Shown one piece after another: positions 17,787-26,141 of a DNA stretch of 64,000 bases. A program made the translations under genes and the position numbers. Location of the stretch: positions 1 to 64,000 of the forward strand of contig JAKSJB010000010.1 of NCBI GenBank assembly GCA_024398475.1. The letters are read 5' to 3'. The stretch is from Bacteroidaceae bacterium. GTDB taxonomy: Bacteria; Bacteroidota; Bacteroidia; Bacteroidales; Bacteroidaceae. Position 1 is the first letter of the stretch, and each line of letters opens with the position of its first letter. Under the pieces are notes generated by a model. That model did not search any database and was not told where the DNA came from. It was given only the letters and a program-made list of their open reading frames with translations.

Positions 17787-17925
17787 CAGTATAAGACACT
17801 GTATATCAATCATATATCTGCAAAATATCGAGAAAAAGCATCGGGAAAGAAACAGACACTTTTCACTTTATTCCAAATCATTCATCTGTGTTATGACGAA
17901 AGCATTTTTAAATGAGATGTGTCTT

Positions 17926-18077
17926 AACTATACATCTATACATTAATGCGCCGTAGTTCTTTGTATCACAACATCTTACGTCCATGTATAGTGCATGTAT
18001 AGTCATGGGCACTATACATTAACTAAAACTCCCTTCAGCAAATGGTTTTAAGGGTTTCGATGTATAGATGTATAGTT
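17926..18077. repeat. 152-bp element with perfect 18-bp inverted ends and TGTATAG iterons
   Basis: AACTATACATCTATACAT (17926-17943) is the exact reverse complement of 18060-18077. Between them lie further copies of TGTATAG in both orientations (about 17984, 17994, 18010). No gene is inside. It could be a miniature element, a multi-site operator or an iteron region left by a mobile element. Confidence 0.7.
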
Positions 18078-18120
18078 TATTCAGTTTTCGCAAGTTTAGA
18101 CTTGCTCAGTTTCAGAAGTT

Positions 18121-18338
18121 AAATTATGGCAGTTCGCTTTGAAAGTCGGCGTAATCTGACAAATAAAGTCGAGTTTGCGCCAAATTATGAATACAAAAAA
18201 TGGAATAAGTGGGTCATTTTGCTCGCTTGAAAATGGAATAAGTGGATAAAAATTCAGCAAAAAATATGGAATAAGTGGATTTTTTCTTTGTCGGAAGAGA
18301 AAAATTATGGCAGTTCGCATGAAAGAATTATGGCAGTT
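18121..18338. repeat. Nested direct repeats: 17-bp flanks and 33-bp tandem units
   Basis: AAATTATGGCAGTTCGC occurs at 18121-18137 and 18302-18318, with a partial third copy at 18325-18338. Between them TGGAATAAGTGG occurs at 18201, 18234 and 18267, exactly 33 bases apart. A minus-strand frame over this block reads PLIPYF / PLIPFS / PLIPFF every 11 residues but is probably not a gene. Confidence 0.75.
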
Positions 18339-18344
18339 AATTAA

Positions 18345-18458
18345 CAAAAAATCATAACAGGATGCAACGCAAAACTTCTTAGTGGTGAACTGGCTACAGG
18401 CTACACATCTGAATCAATCAACATTGTTCCGGCATACGATTGGCTTGTTGATTGCTAA
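18345..18458 (+). pseudogene. Fragment resembling an AAA_14 / DUF4143-type ATPase
   Basis: An open stretch without start codon reads QKIITGCNAKLLSGELAT and then GYTSESINIVPAYDWLVDC before a stop. ITGSNAKLLSGELAT is the well-known sensor-type motif of the AAA_14 ATPases with a C-terminal DUF4143 domain, abundant in Bacteroidales. Only this motif is left; the 20 residues after it do not belong to the family and upstream sequence is unrelated. It looks like a rearranged relic next to the repeat block at 17926-18338. Confidence 0.5.
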
Positions 18459-18506
18459 GGTAATAAGTATTCGGCAATATTTAGCTCTACTTTGAACTAT
18501 TTTCCT

Positions 18507-18514
18507 TATCTTTG
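18507..18514 (+). promoter_or_regulatory. -7 element TATCTTTG for malQ
   Basis: TATCTTTG at 18507-18514, 24 bases before the ATG. A consensus -33 is not visible at the usual distance. Confidence 0.55.
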
Positions 18515-18537
18515 CGCTCAGATAGGGAATACGACCA

Positions 18538-20571
18538 ATGATAAAGATAAGTTTCAAGGTTGAATATTACACAAAATGGGGAGAGAGTATTGCCGTACAT
18601 CTTTCCATCGGAACAGACGCGCCGCAGATAGTACGTCTGAGTACTGACGACGGCAGGATATGGAAAGGGTGTTTTGAAGGCAAGGCTAACTCTGATGATG
18701 TCATTACCTACCGCTATGCAGTATATAATTACGGCAATCTGTCCCGTATAGAAGTGGCAGTAATGCCTCATGTATTGTTTCAGCGCAGGGGACAGAAAGA
18801 ATACCGGCAGGATGACTGGTGGCAGGATATTCGGAAAGTTGCCGGTGTTGCCGTTCCTGTATTTTCACTCAGGAGCGAGGAAGGATTCGGGGTCGGAGAC
18901 TTCGGTGACCTGAAAACCCTCATAAAGTGGGCGGAAAAGACTGGAATGAATGCCATACAGATTCTGCCTATCAATGACACTACCATCAATCACGAATGGA
19001 CTGATTCCTATCCATACAACAGCATCTCCATTTATGCGTTCCATCCTCAGTACATGGATCTGAGACAACTCGGAGAACTGAAAGACAGAAAGTTGATGAA
19101 GGAATTTGAGCGAAAGCGACGCCAACTCAACGCTCTGCCACAGATTGACTATGTAGCCGTAAACAATGCCAAGCGTGAATATATCCGCCTCATGTATGAG
19201 CAGGAAGGAGAAAAGGTTCTGTCTTCTACGGCTTTCAGGAGTTTCTTCAAAAAGAATGCAGATTGGCTTCGCCCTTATGCTGCCTTCTCGTATCTAAGAG
19301 ATGAATTCGGTACTGCCGACTGCAGGAAATGGCCGAAATTCAGCAAATACAATAAAGAGGAGATTACTGAACTCACAGAAAAATGCGAAGGTGTTAGACT
19401 TTATTACTATACTCAGTTCAACCTTCACCGCCAACTGCTTGATGCTGGAAACCTTGCACGCAGGAAAGGTATAATCCTGAAGGGAGACATACCTATCGGT
19501 ATCAGTACGGAAAGTGTGGAAGCATGGACGGAACCGTTCTATTTCAACATGAACAGTCAGACAGGAGCCCCACCCGACACATTCTGTGCCGACGGTCAGA
19601 ACTGGGGATTTCCTACATACAACTGGGACGTCATGGAACGTGACGGCTACCAATGGTGGATGAGGCGTATGCAGAAGATGGCTGAATATTTCTCGGCATA
19701 CAGGATAGACCATATCTTAGGGTTCTTCCGTATATGGCAGATTCCGCAGCCTCACAAAAGCGGACTTATGGGAACATTTGCTCCGGCGCTGCCGATGTCG
19801 GTAGAGGAGATTGAATCCTACGGAATGAAATTCCATGAAGAGATGTTCCTTCCCGACACAAAGCGAAAGGGTCTGTACCACCCACGGATTTCTGCAAAGG
19901 ACGAACCTACATACCAGTCCTTGAAAAAGGAAGAGCAATGGGCTTTCAACAAACTGTACGAGCAGTTTTTCTTCCAGCGTCACAACCAGTTCTGGTACGA
20001 AGAAGCACGCAAAAAACTGCCTGCACTCACCCGTTCCACTCAGATGATTGTATGTGGGGAAGACCTCGGAATGGTTCCGCAATGCGTACCTTGGCTGATG
20101 AATGAACTTAACATCCTGAGTCTTGAAATACAGAGTATGCCTAAGGAATGGGGTACGGAGTTCGGTTGGTTGCCAAACTATCCTCAACTGTCCGTCTGTA
20201 CCATATCTTCACATGACACCCCTACGCTCCGAGGATGGTGGGAGGAAGACCATGCACGTTCACAACGATACTTCAACAACATGCTCCACATTGACGGGGA
20301 AGCGCCGGAGAAAGCACCGGGATGGATGTGTGAACGAATCATACGCCAGCATCTGGAATGTCCATCAGCCCTCTGCATACTGACCATACAGGATTGGCTT
20401 TCGATTGACGAAGAACTACGTTTTCCTGACGCATCTGCCGAAAGAATCAACGTACCAGCCAACCCACGTCATTACTGGAGATACCGCATGCATCTCAATC
20501 TTGAAGACCTGCTGGAGGCTACCAAATTCAATTCCGGCATACGGAACATGATTGACGACTGCGGGAGATAA
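18538..20571 (+). CDS. malQ: 4-alpha-glucanotransferase (amylomaltase, GH77)
   Basis: 677 residues. MalQ transfers malto-oligosaccharide chains between glucans in cytoplasmic maltodextrin or glycogen metabolism. Residues 1-95 look like a starch-binding CBM20 domain (ISFKVEYYTKWGESIAVHL; YRYAVYN). The GH77 barrel follows (VPVFSLRSEEGFGVGDFGDL; ILPINDTTINHEWTDSYPYN). Catalytic-region motifs are GDIPIGISTESVEAW, YFSAYRIDHILGFFRIWQIP (nucleophile Asp in RIDH), VCGEDLGMVP (acid/base Glu) and SSHDTPTLRGWW (transition-state Asp). The usual C-terminal PRHYWRYRMHLNLEDL is present. Larger Bacteroides homologues have two N-terminal CBM20 copies; I see one here. It is monocistronic and about 2 kb from the susCD-linked genes. 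Confidence 0.93.
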   Translation: MIKISFKVEYYTKWGESIAVHLSIGTDAPQIVRLSTDDGRIWKGCFEGKANSDDVITYRYAVYNYGNLSRIEVAVMPHVLFQRRGQKEYRQDDWWQDIRKVAGVAVPVFSLRSEEGFGVGDFGDLKTLIKWAEKTGMNAIQILPINDTTINHEWTDSYPYNSISIYAFHPQYMDLRQLGELKDRKLMKEFERKRRQLNALPQIDYVAVNNAKREYIRLMYEQEGEKVLSSTAFRSFFKKNADWLRPYAAFSYLRDEFGTADCRKWPKFSKYNKEEITELTEKCEGVRLYYYTQFNLHRQLLDAGNLARRKGIILKGDIPIGISTESVEAWTEPFYFNMNSQTGAPPDTFCADGQNWGFPTYNWDVMERDGYQWWMRRMQKMAEYFSAYRIDHILGFFRIWQIPQPHKSGLMGTFAPALPMSVEEIESYGMKFHEEMFLPDTKRKGLYHPRISAKDEPTYQSLKKEEQWAFNKLYEQFFFQRHNQFWYEEARKKLPALTRSTQMIVCGEDLGMVPQCVPWLMNELNILSLEIQSMPKEWGTEFGWLPNYPQLSVCTISSHDTPTLRGWWEEDHARSQRYFNNMLHIDGEAPEKAPGWMCERIIRQHLECPSALCILTIQDWLSIDEELRFPDASAERINVPANPRHYWRYRMHLNLEDLLEATKFNSGIRNMIDDCGR

Positions 20572-20575
20572 TAAT

Positions 20576-20606
20576 GCCATTGGCCTTTAGCCATTAGCCA
20601 TTGGCT
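20576..20606. repeat. 7-bp array GCCATTA/GCCATTG
   Basis: Four 7-base units (gccattg, gccttta, gccatta, gccattg) fill the malQ-mtaB gap and run into the mtaB -7 box. The same units occur at 724, 792, 25878, 52904 and 58162. Confidence 0.8.
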
Positions 20607-20613
20607 ACTTTTG
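20606..20613 (+). promoter_or_regulatory. -7 element TACTTTTG for mtaB
   Basis: TACTTTTG at 20606-20613, directly after the 7-bp array and 14 bases before the ATG at 20628. It argues for that ATG rather than the upstream TTG at 20601. Confidence 0.55.
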
Positions 20614-20627
20614 CGAAACAGATAACA

Positions 20628-21968
20628 ATGATAGATTACAACATACTTAACGGCAAACGAGTAGCATTCTTTACATTAGGATGCAAACTGAACTTCGCCG
20701 AGACATCCACCATTGGTGAGATGCTGTTCAGTCATGGTGCTGTCAGGGCTAAGAAAGACGAGACAGCTGATATATGTGTGGTAAACACATGTACCGTTAC
20801 TGCCATGTCAGACAGTAAATGCAGACAGGCTATCCATAAGATAATAAAGGAAAATCCCGATGCTTTCGTTGCAGTTACTGGGTGCTATGCCCAGTTACAG
20901 CCAAAGGTCATAGCCGACATTCCGGGAGTGGACCTTGTCGTTGGTGCACAATACCGAAACGACTTACTGCCACAGATATGCAATCTCCTGCAGGAAAAGG
21001 AGTCTTCAGATACTGACAGCCGGAACGATGAATCAGGAGAATACGGTAAAGATACGAGTTTCTTTCCGTCCTGTTCGCATGGCGACCGCACACGCTATTT
21101 CCTGAAAGTGCAGGACGGATGCAACTATTTCTGCACGTACTGTACCATACCAATGGCAAGGGGAAGGAGCCGCAACGGAAGTATCGAATCTATGGTACGT
21201 CAGGCAGAAAAGGCTGCCGCCGAAGGAGGGAAGGAGATTGTCATCACAGGTGTAAACATCGGTGACTTCGGACGTTCCACCAAGGAAACATTCCTTGACC
21301 TGATAAAGGCTCTTGACGGAGTAAAAGGCATTGAACGCTACCGCATATCATCCATCGAGCCGAATCTCCTTACAGACGAAATCATTGAATTCTGCTCAAA
21401 GTCCAAGAAGTTCATGCCTCATTTCCATATACCTTTGCAGAGCGGATGCGACGAAGTACTGAAACTCATGCACCGTCACTACGACACAGCCCTGTTCCGC
21501 CACAAGATTGAACGGATAAAGGAACTGATGCCCGACTGTTTTATCGGAGTGGATGTCATGACTGGTACGAGGGGAGAGACGCAGGATTGCTTTGAACAGG
21601 CATACAGTTTCATCGAAAGTCTGCCAGTCACTCAACTTCATGTGTTTACATACTCCGAACGTCCAGGAACAAAAGCATTGGAAATTCCACATGTAGTAAG
21701 TCCTGAAGAGAAACACGAACGTACACAACGGCTCATTGCGCTCTCCGAACAGAAACTGCATGACTTCTATGCACAGCATATCGGCATGACTGCCAAGGTA
21801 CTGATGGAACATACGTCAAGACGCAACAAGCCGATGAACGGATTTACGGAAAATTACATAAGAGTGGAAATGCCAAACGACCCCACTCTCGACAATCAGA
21901 TTATAGAAGTAACATTAGGTGGTTTCAACGAAACCGGTGATGCCTTAATCATAGCCGACAAGCAATGA
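20628..21968 (+). CDS. mtaB: tRNA t6A37 methylthiotransferase MtaB
   Basis: 446 residues from the ATG at 20628. MtaB is a radical-SAM enzyme that turns t6A37 into ms2t6A37 in ANN-decoding tRNAs. The N-terminal UPF0004 domain shows FFTLGCKLNFAET, NTCTVTAMSD and TGCYAQ, giving three cysteines for the first iron-sulfur cluster. The radical-SAM motif is CNYFCTYCTIP (CxxxCxxC), followed by GVNIGDFG and the PHFHIPLQSG segment, and the protein ends in a TRAM-like domain (NGFTENYIRVEM). KLNFAE and CTVT fit MtaB rather than MiaB or RimO. Its stop overlaps the next start by four bases, so it is translationally coupled to a glycosyltransferase. Confidence 0.93.
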   Translation: MIDYNILNGKRVAFFTLGCKLNFAETSTIGEMLFSHGAVRAKKDETADICVVNTCTVTAMSDSKCRQAIHKIIKENPDAFVAVTGCYAQLQPKVIADIPGVDLVVGAQYRNDLLPQICNLLQEKESSDTDSRNDESGEYGKDTSFFPSCSHGDRTRYFLKVQDGCNYFCTYCTIPMARGRSRNGSIESMVRQAEKAAAEGGKEIVITGVNIGDFGRSTKETFLDLIKALDGVKGIERYRISSIEPNLLTDEIIEFCSKSKKFMPHFHIPLQSGCDEVLKLMHRHYDTALFRHKIERIKELMPDCFIGVDVMTGTRGETQDCFEQAYSFIESLPVTQLHVFTYSERPGTKALEIPHVVSPEEKHERTQRLIALSEQKLHDFYAQHIGMTAKVLMEHTSRRNKPMNGFTENYIRVEMPNDPTLDNQIIEVTLGGFNETGDALIIADKQ

Positions 21969-22981
21969 ACACAAGACTTGCAATCGTCATACTCAACTGG
22001 AACGGAGCCGATATGCTCCATAAGTATCTTCCTTCAGTCATCAACAATTCCAAGGTTGATGGTGTGGAAGTAATAGTTGCCGACAATGGTTCTACGGACA
22101 ATTCCATTGAACTCCTGAAGACAGAGTTTCCGAATACAAGACTTATTCAGTTCGACCGTAACTATGGTTTTGCTGAAGGATACAATCAGGCACTCCGTCA
22201 GGTAGAAGCCGATTATTACCTGTTGCTGAACAGCGACGTGGAAATAAGGCAGAAGGACTGGATTGTTCCCATGCTGAACTACATGGACAGCCATACCGAC
22301 ACATGCGCCTGTCAGCCAAAACTACTGAAACTCAACAATTCAGATATACATACATTTGAATATGCAGGTGCTGCAGGTGGGTTTATCGACAGATACGGCT
22401 ACCCATTCTGCCGTGGAAGGATATTCGACACAGTGGAGGACGACCACGGACAGTACGACAGTATAGTTCCACTACATTGGGCAACAGGAGCAGCCTTGAT
22501 GGTTCGCAGCAAGGATTATTGGGCAGTAGGAGGTCTTGACGGACGTTTCTTTGCCCACATGGAAGAGATTGATCTCTGTTGGCGTATGCGCCTGAACGGA
22601 GGAATGATTGTATGCATTCCGGAAAGCACAGCCTTCCATCTTGGAGGTGCGACACTCAACCAAGGAAACCCACGCAAGACATTCCTGAATTTCCGCAACA
22701 ATCTGTTGATGCTGCATAAGAATCTGCCGGAATCAGAATACGGGAAAGTGATTCTCGTGCGCCATATACTCGACTTTACAGCAGCAATGAAGTTTCTCCT
22801 TTCCGGAGATGCTGCCAACATGAAAGCAGTATTCCGTGCCACAAAAGAATTCCGTAGAATAAGAAACGAGTTTTCACGTACTCCGCAACGCAACAAGGAA
22901 TGCCAAAGCACGAGTCCAATCTCAATACTTTGGCAATACTATATTAACGGGAAAAGATATTTCACTCAGTTGGGTGAGTAA
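21965..22981 (+). CDS. Family 2 glycosyltransferase (rhamnosyltransferase-like)
   Basis: 338 residues with a GT-A fold from the start: AIVILNWNGADML, VEVIVADNGSTDNS, RNYGFAEGYNQAL, then the DXD-like LLLNSDVEI, an aspartate- and histidine-rich acceptor region, and GALMVRSKDYW with FFAHMEEIDLCWRM. This is the layout of WbbL-type transferases that add rhamnose or related sugars to lipid-linked glycans. No membrane helix or signal is seen, so it probably acts on the inner face of the cytoplasmic membrane. It overlaps mtaB by 4 bases (ATGA). The donor and acceptor cannot be read from the sequence. Confidence 0.88.
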   Translation: MNTRLAIVILNWNGADMLHKYLPSVINNSKVDGVEVIVADNGSTDNSIELLKTEFPNTRLIQFDRNYGFAEGYNQALRQVEADYYLLLNSDVEIRQKDWIVPMLNYMDSHTDTCACQPKLLKLNNSDIHTFEYAGAAGGFIDRYGYPFCRGRIFDTVEDDHGQYDSIVPLHWATGAALMVRSKDYWAVGGLDGRFFAHMEEIDLCWRMRLNGGMIVCIPESTAFHLGGATLNQGNPRKTFLNFRNNLLMLHKNLPESEYGKVILVRHILDFTAAMKFLLSGDAANMKAVFRATKEFRRIRNEFSRTPQRNKECQSTSPISILWQYYINGKRYFTQLGE

Positions 22982-23004
22982 TAAAGAACGACAAGATAAG
23001 TATA

Positions 23005-23043
23005 GAATTATGGAGGTGAAGATGTTCTTCACCTCCATAATTC
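23005..23043. terminator. Bidirectional terminator with perfect 18-bp stem
   Basis: The arms at 23005-23022 and 23026-23043 are exact reverse complements with a three-base loop. It lies between the convergent glycosyltransferase and histidine phosphatase genes. Confidence 0.85.
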
Positions 23044-23063
23044 ATAAAGTTTTTATGTTTTTA

Positions 23064-24407
23064 TCAGAATGGCCAGCGCATCTGTCGTTGTGGTTCTGGT
23101 TCCTCTGGATAATTCTTACGGAAATTACTCAGTTTGTCTGTGAAATATTTACGGAAATCACTCCACTTGTAGTATGGGAAGTTGTCTGTAGGCAATGGGA
23201 GTGTTGCTTCAGTTTCGTTGAGCAATGCCTTTATCAGGATGTCACCACTCTTGCCCTTTACTGGGCGATAGAACACAAGTTGAATATTACATGCCATAGG
23301 ATATATACGGTAACCTACCCACTGTTCGTCGAGTTTTGACATATCCTCTACGGCCCGCCCGCAACTGTCCAGTTCCAACAGGCATGCCAAAGGCAGAAGT
23401 GCCACTTCATGTCCGAAACGCAGAGTTGCACCGTTCCAGTCCTTACGATTTACAACGGTATCTGCTGTCTCAATGATGTTGGTCAACAGATTATACTGTG
23501 AAAACTGCTGCACTCCACCGGTCTGTGGTGCTGCACCATGCTGAAGATACCAATCAATGTTTTTTATTCTCCACTGGTCGTAGAGTTCGTCGTTGGTAAA
23601 GAATGACAACAAGTCTATGTCTGTGTCGTGGCTCTGCATATTCGTTGCCACATTATACACACTGTTCATGAACCTGCCTGCTCCGCCACGGATGCTGTCC
23701 TGAGCATAGTTTGGCTGGCTGAACAACTGGGCACAGAAGCGATCGGGATGAGTAAACATCTGATTAGCTTCGTTCATTGCCTTTCCGCGTTCTGCTGAGT
23801 TCTGCAAGCGTCTCAGTACAGGTTCGGTTCCACGGTTCATATAGAATTGGAATGACTCGCTCACATCGTTATGGATAGCCATCTTGGGGTTGAATGCATA
23901 TATTTCCTCACACTCAGCCTCCATTGACATCATACATCTCACAACTGTCGTACTGCGTGCGTTGACGTCAGCCTTTCCACTGAATACCTTTGGGAAGTTT
24001 TCTGTCATTCGTTTTCCGATGTTATGGTGCTGACGTTCACCGACAGAAGTCAGTTCGCCCAAACGCTTCTTCGTGCAAGGATAGAATGCCTTCAACCTAC
24101 TGAGCATTTCTTCTCCAGTGGCTGTCAGTACGCCATCGGTCTTGGCCTTCTCCAGTTGGTCTATGATTCCTTTATACTCGTTGTCGCCAAGCAACCAACG
24201 TGAGCCATGACGTCCATAATGGGAGATGTAGAATGGTTCATAGCCTTTAGGAGTTTTCGTCAAGGACTTGAGAGGTACAAGTTCATAGTTGAGATAGTTG
24301 CCACCAGAACGTTCAGGTATCTGTGCTATTTCCTCTCTTGCTGTCTGCGCCTGCAGCATACCCATTGACAATAGGCAGCATGCAATCGTAAGGATAGTTT
24401 TTTTCAT
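23064..24407 (-). CDS. Exported clade-2 histidine phosphatase (phytase/MINPP-like)
   Basis: 447 residues. A signal peptide (about 1-20, MGMLQAQ) sends it to the periplasm or surface. The phosphate pocket is HYGRHGSRW (RHGxR motif, His nucleophile). The C-terminal LRFGHEVALLPL supplies the distal HE pair, where canonical acid phosphatases have HD and MINPP-type enzymes have HAE. The family hydrolyses inositol phosphates and sugar phosphates; related gut Bacteroides enzymes are MINPP phytases, so phytate is the best guess. It is the last gene of a leftward operon, 39 bases after the methionine sulfoxide reductase gene. Confidence 0.85.
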   Translation of the reverse strand: MKKTILTIACCLLSMGMLQAQTAREEIAQIPERSGGNYLNYELVPLKSLTKTPKGYEPFYISHYGRHGSRWLLGDNEYKGIIDQLEKAKTDGVLTATGEEMLSRLKAFYPCTKKRLGELTSVGERQHHNIGKRMTENFPKVFSGKADVNARSTTVVRCMMSMEAECEEIYAFNPKMAIHNDVSESFQFYMNRGTEPVLRRLQNSAERGKAMNEANQMFTHPDRFCAQLFSQPNYAQDSIRGGAGRFMNSVYNVATNMQSHDTDIDLLSFFTNDELYDQWRIKNIDWYLQHGAAPQTGGVQQFSQYNLLTNIIETADTVVNRKDWNGATLRFGHEVALLPLACLLELDSCGRAVEDMSKLDEQWVGYRIYPMACNIQLVFYRPVKGKSGDILIKALLNETEATLPLPTDNFPYYKWSDFRKYFTDKLSNFRKNYPEEPEPQRQMRWPF

Positions 24408-24446
24408 GATTTGTCAGGTATATATTTTGTTCAAGTAAATAATTAT

Positions 24447-24890
24447 CTATATCAATGCTACGATTTTCTCCAACCATTCACGGTCAGTAGAGTCAAACGT
24501 ATTCAGTTCACGGGAATCAATATCAAGTACGGCATATACCGTCTCACCACGGAACATCGGCACAACGATTTCACTTCTCGATTCACTGCTGCATGCAATA
24601 TGTCCGGGAAAGAGTTCCACATCCGGAACCACAATCGTCTGTGCCTGTTGCCAGGCAGTTCCACACACACCTTTTCCAAAAGGAATGCGGGTACATGCCA
24701 AAGGTCCCTGGAACGGCCCGAGAACAAGTTGTCTGTCCTCAACACGATAGAACCCCGTCCACCAGAAGCCAAAAGATTCATGAATCAATGCAGCCACGTT
24801 TGCCATATTGGCAATCCGGTCGGTTTCATCACCGACCAGAGCCTTTACCTGCCGGAACAGAGTGTCGTATGCCTGTTCTTTCTGATTCAT
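24447..24890 (-). CDS. msrC: Free methionine-(R)-sulfoxide reductase, GAF type
   Basis: 147 residues, one GAF domain. It reduces free methionine-R-sulfoxide using thioredoxin. The family pattern is fully present: WWTGFYRV, LGPFQGPLACTRIPFGKGVCGTA, and FPGHIACSSESRSEIVVPM, with the three conserved cysteines (ACTRI, GVCG, IACSS) that form the catalytic and resolving pair. It has no signal peptide and is cytoplasmic. It lies 24 bases downstream of pyrF and upstream of the phosphatase gene on the same strand, so all three are probably one transcript. Confidence 0.92.
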   Translation of the reverse strand: MNQKEQAYDTLFRQVKALVGDETDRIANMANVAALIHESFGFWWTGFYRVEDRQLVLGPFQGPLACTRIPFGKGVCGTAWQQAQTIVVPDVELFPGHIACSSESRSEIVVPMFRGETVYAVLDIDSRELNTFDSTDREWLEKIVALI

Positions 24891-24914
24891 AAGTGAATGT
24901 GTCTGTAATGGTAA

Positions 24915-25733
24915 CTACTTCAGCAATGCAGCCATCTGCAGTTGTACTTCCTTTGCCTTTTCACCTGCCACCTTTGCAAAATTTTCGGTGGAATCGGCAT
25001 ATATGATTGCTCGGGAAGAGTTCACAATCAGTCCACAGTCTCCGGGAATCATTCCGTAGCGGCACACTTCCTCAAGACTTCCGCCCTGTGCGCCTATGCC
25101 GGGAACAAGAAGGAAATGCCTTGGAGCCATCCTACGGATATCTTCAAACATACGTCCCTGAGTAGCACCTACCACATACATCATCTGATTTTCATCAGCC
25201 CATTCCTGACTCTTGGTCAGTACGTGTTCAAAGAGTCGCTTGCCTTCAGTATCACTTATCAGTTGGAAATCCTGACTGCCCTTATTGCTTGTAAGTGCAA
25301 GAAGGATTACCCATTTGCCATCATAGCCAAGGAAAGGAGTAACACTGTCCTCGCCCATATATGGAGCAATTGTCAAGGCGTCAACATCCATCTCCTCGAA
25401 AAAGGCACGGGCATACATCTTACTGGTATTGCCTATATCACCACGCTTTGCATCAGCAATAATCATGTGGTTTGGATAGTTCTCACGGAGATAGTTGATT
25501 GTCTTCTCGAAAGCCTCCATTCCCTTCAGACCACCACACTCATAGAATGCAAGGTTGGGCTTGTATGCAATACAATATGGTGCTGTAGCATCAATTATCT
25601 GTCTGTTGAACTCGAATATTGGATCATCACACGAAAGGAGATGTTGAGGAATCTTCTTCGTGTCTGTATCAAGACCTACACAGAGAAAAGACTTCTTGCT
25701 GTTGATTTGATTTATCAGTTCCTGTCTGTTCAT
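24915..25733 (-). CDS. pyrF: Orotidine 5-prime-phosphate decarboxylase, long bacterial type
   Basis: 272 residues from the ATG at 25733, chosen because the longer frame would begin upstream of the predicted transcript start. It catalyses the last step of UMP synthesis. Motifs: [23 protein letters not shown], the catalytic [13 protein letters not shown] (Asp-Lys-Asp), [12 protein letters not shown] and [12 protein letters not shown]. The length and spacing are those of the group-2 PyrF of Bacteroidetes and actinobacteria. The promoter -7 box is at 25773-25780. It heads a three-gene leftward operon with msrC and a histidine phosphatase, which have no obvious pyrimidine role. Confidence 0.95.
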   Translation of the reverse strand: MNRQELINQINSKKSFLCVGLDTDTKKIPQHLLSCDDPIFEFNRQIIDATAPYCIAYKPNLAFYECGGLKGMEAFEKTINYLRENYPNHMIIADAKRGDIGNTSKMYARAFFEEMDVDALTIAPYMGEDSVTPFLGYDGKWVILLALTSNKGSQDFQLISDTEGKRLFEHVLTKSQEWADENQMMYVVGATQGRMFEDIRRMAPRHFLLVPGIGAQGGSLEEVCRYGMIPGDCGLIVNSSRAIIYADSTENFAKVAGEKAKEVQLQMAALLK

Positions 25734-25772
25734 TTTCTTTATATGTTTAAGTGAATTATTTCTTATTTTTTG

Positions 25773-25780
25773 CAAAGATA
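25773..25780 (-). promoter_or_regulatory. -7 element TATCTTTG for pyrF
   Basis: Minus-strand TATCTTTG at 25773-25780, 40 bases before the chosen ATG. No consensus -33 is seen. Confidence 0.55.
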
Positions 25781-25877
25781 ACTAAATAGTCGGACAATTC
25801 ATATCTATTCATGGCATTATTTTGTATTTACGGCAGAATTCATAAATATCAGACCTACGGATGCAATAAAACTTACT

Positions 25878-25916
25878 GCCATTGGCTATTGGCCATTAAC
25901 CATTTGCCATTGGCAT
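25878..25916. repeat. 7-bp array GCCATTG/GCCATTA
   Basis: Five and a half 7-base units (gccattg, gctattg, gccatta, accattt, gccattg) lie in the divergent gap between pyrF and the GH98 gene. Nothing else gene-like is in this 400-base gap. Confidence 0.8.
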
Positions 25917-26026
25917 ACTCCGACGGCACAATGTGAAACGTATCAAATAGTTTACACCGTGTATCAAATACCTATTATATATAATACACCCATACTTTCT
26001 GTATTCCATATAACAATGTTTTTGAT

Positions 26027-26034
26027 TAACTTTG
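26027..26034 (+). promoter_or_regulatory. -7 element TAACTTTG for the GH98 gene
   Basis: TAACTTTG at 26027-26034, about 107 bases before the ATG at 26142. There is no consensus -33. Confidence 0.5.
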
Positions 26035-26141
26035 CATAGAATTTGACACCTGCCCCCTGACAGATGGCAGACAACTGAGAATTCAAATCATCGGAAATCA
26101 ATCAAATAATAAATAATTAATAAACTAACAAAGAACGACAA

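Noticed and set aside
18096..18347. 83-residue minus-strand frame with 11-residue PLIPYF repeats
   Set aside because: It only reflects the 33-bp DNA repeat; no start signal or promoter and no domain is seen. Reported as a repeat instead.
22974..23339. 121-residue plus-strand frame after the rhamnosyltransferase-like gene
   Set aside because: It runs through the 23005-23043 terminator and into the phosphatase gene on the other strand.
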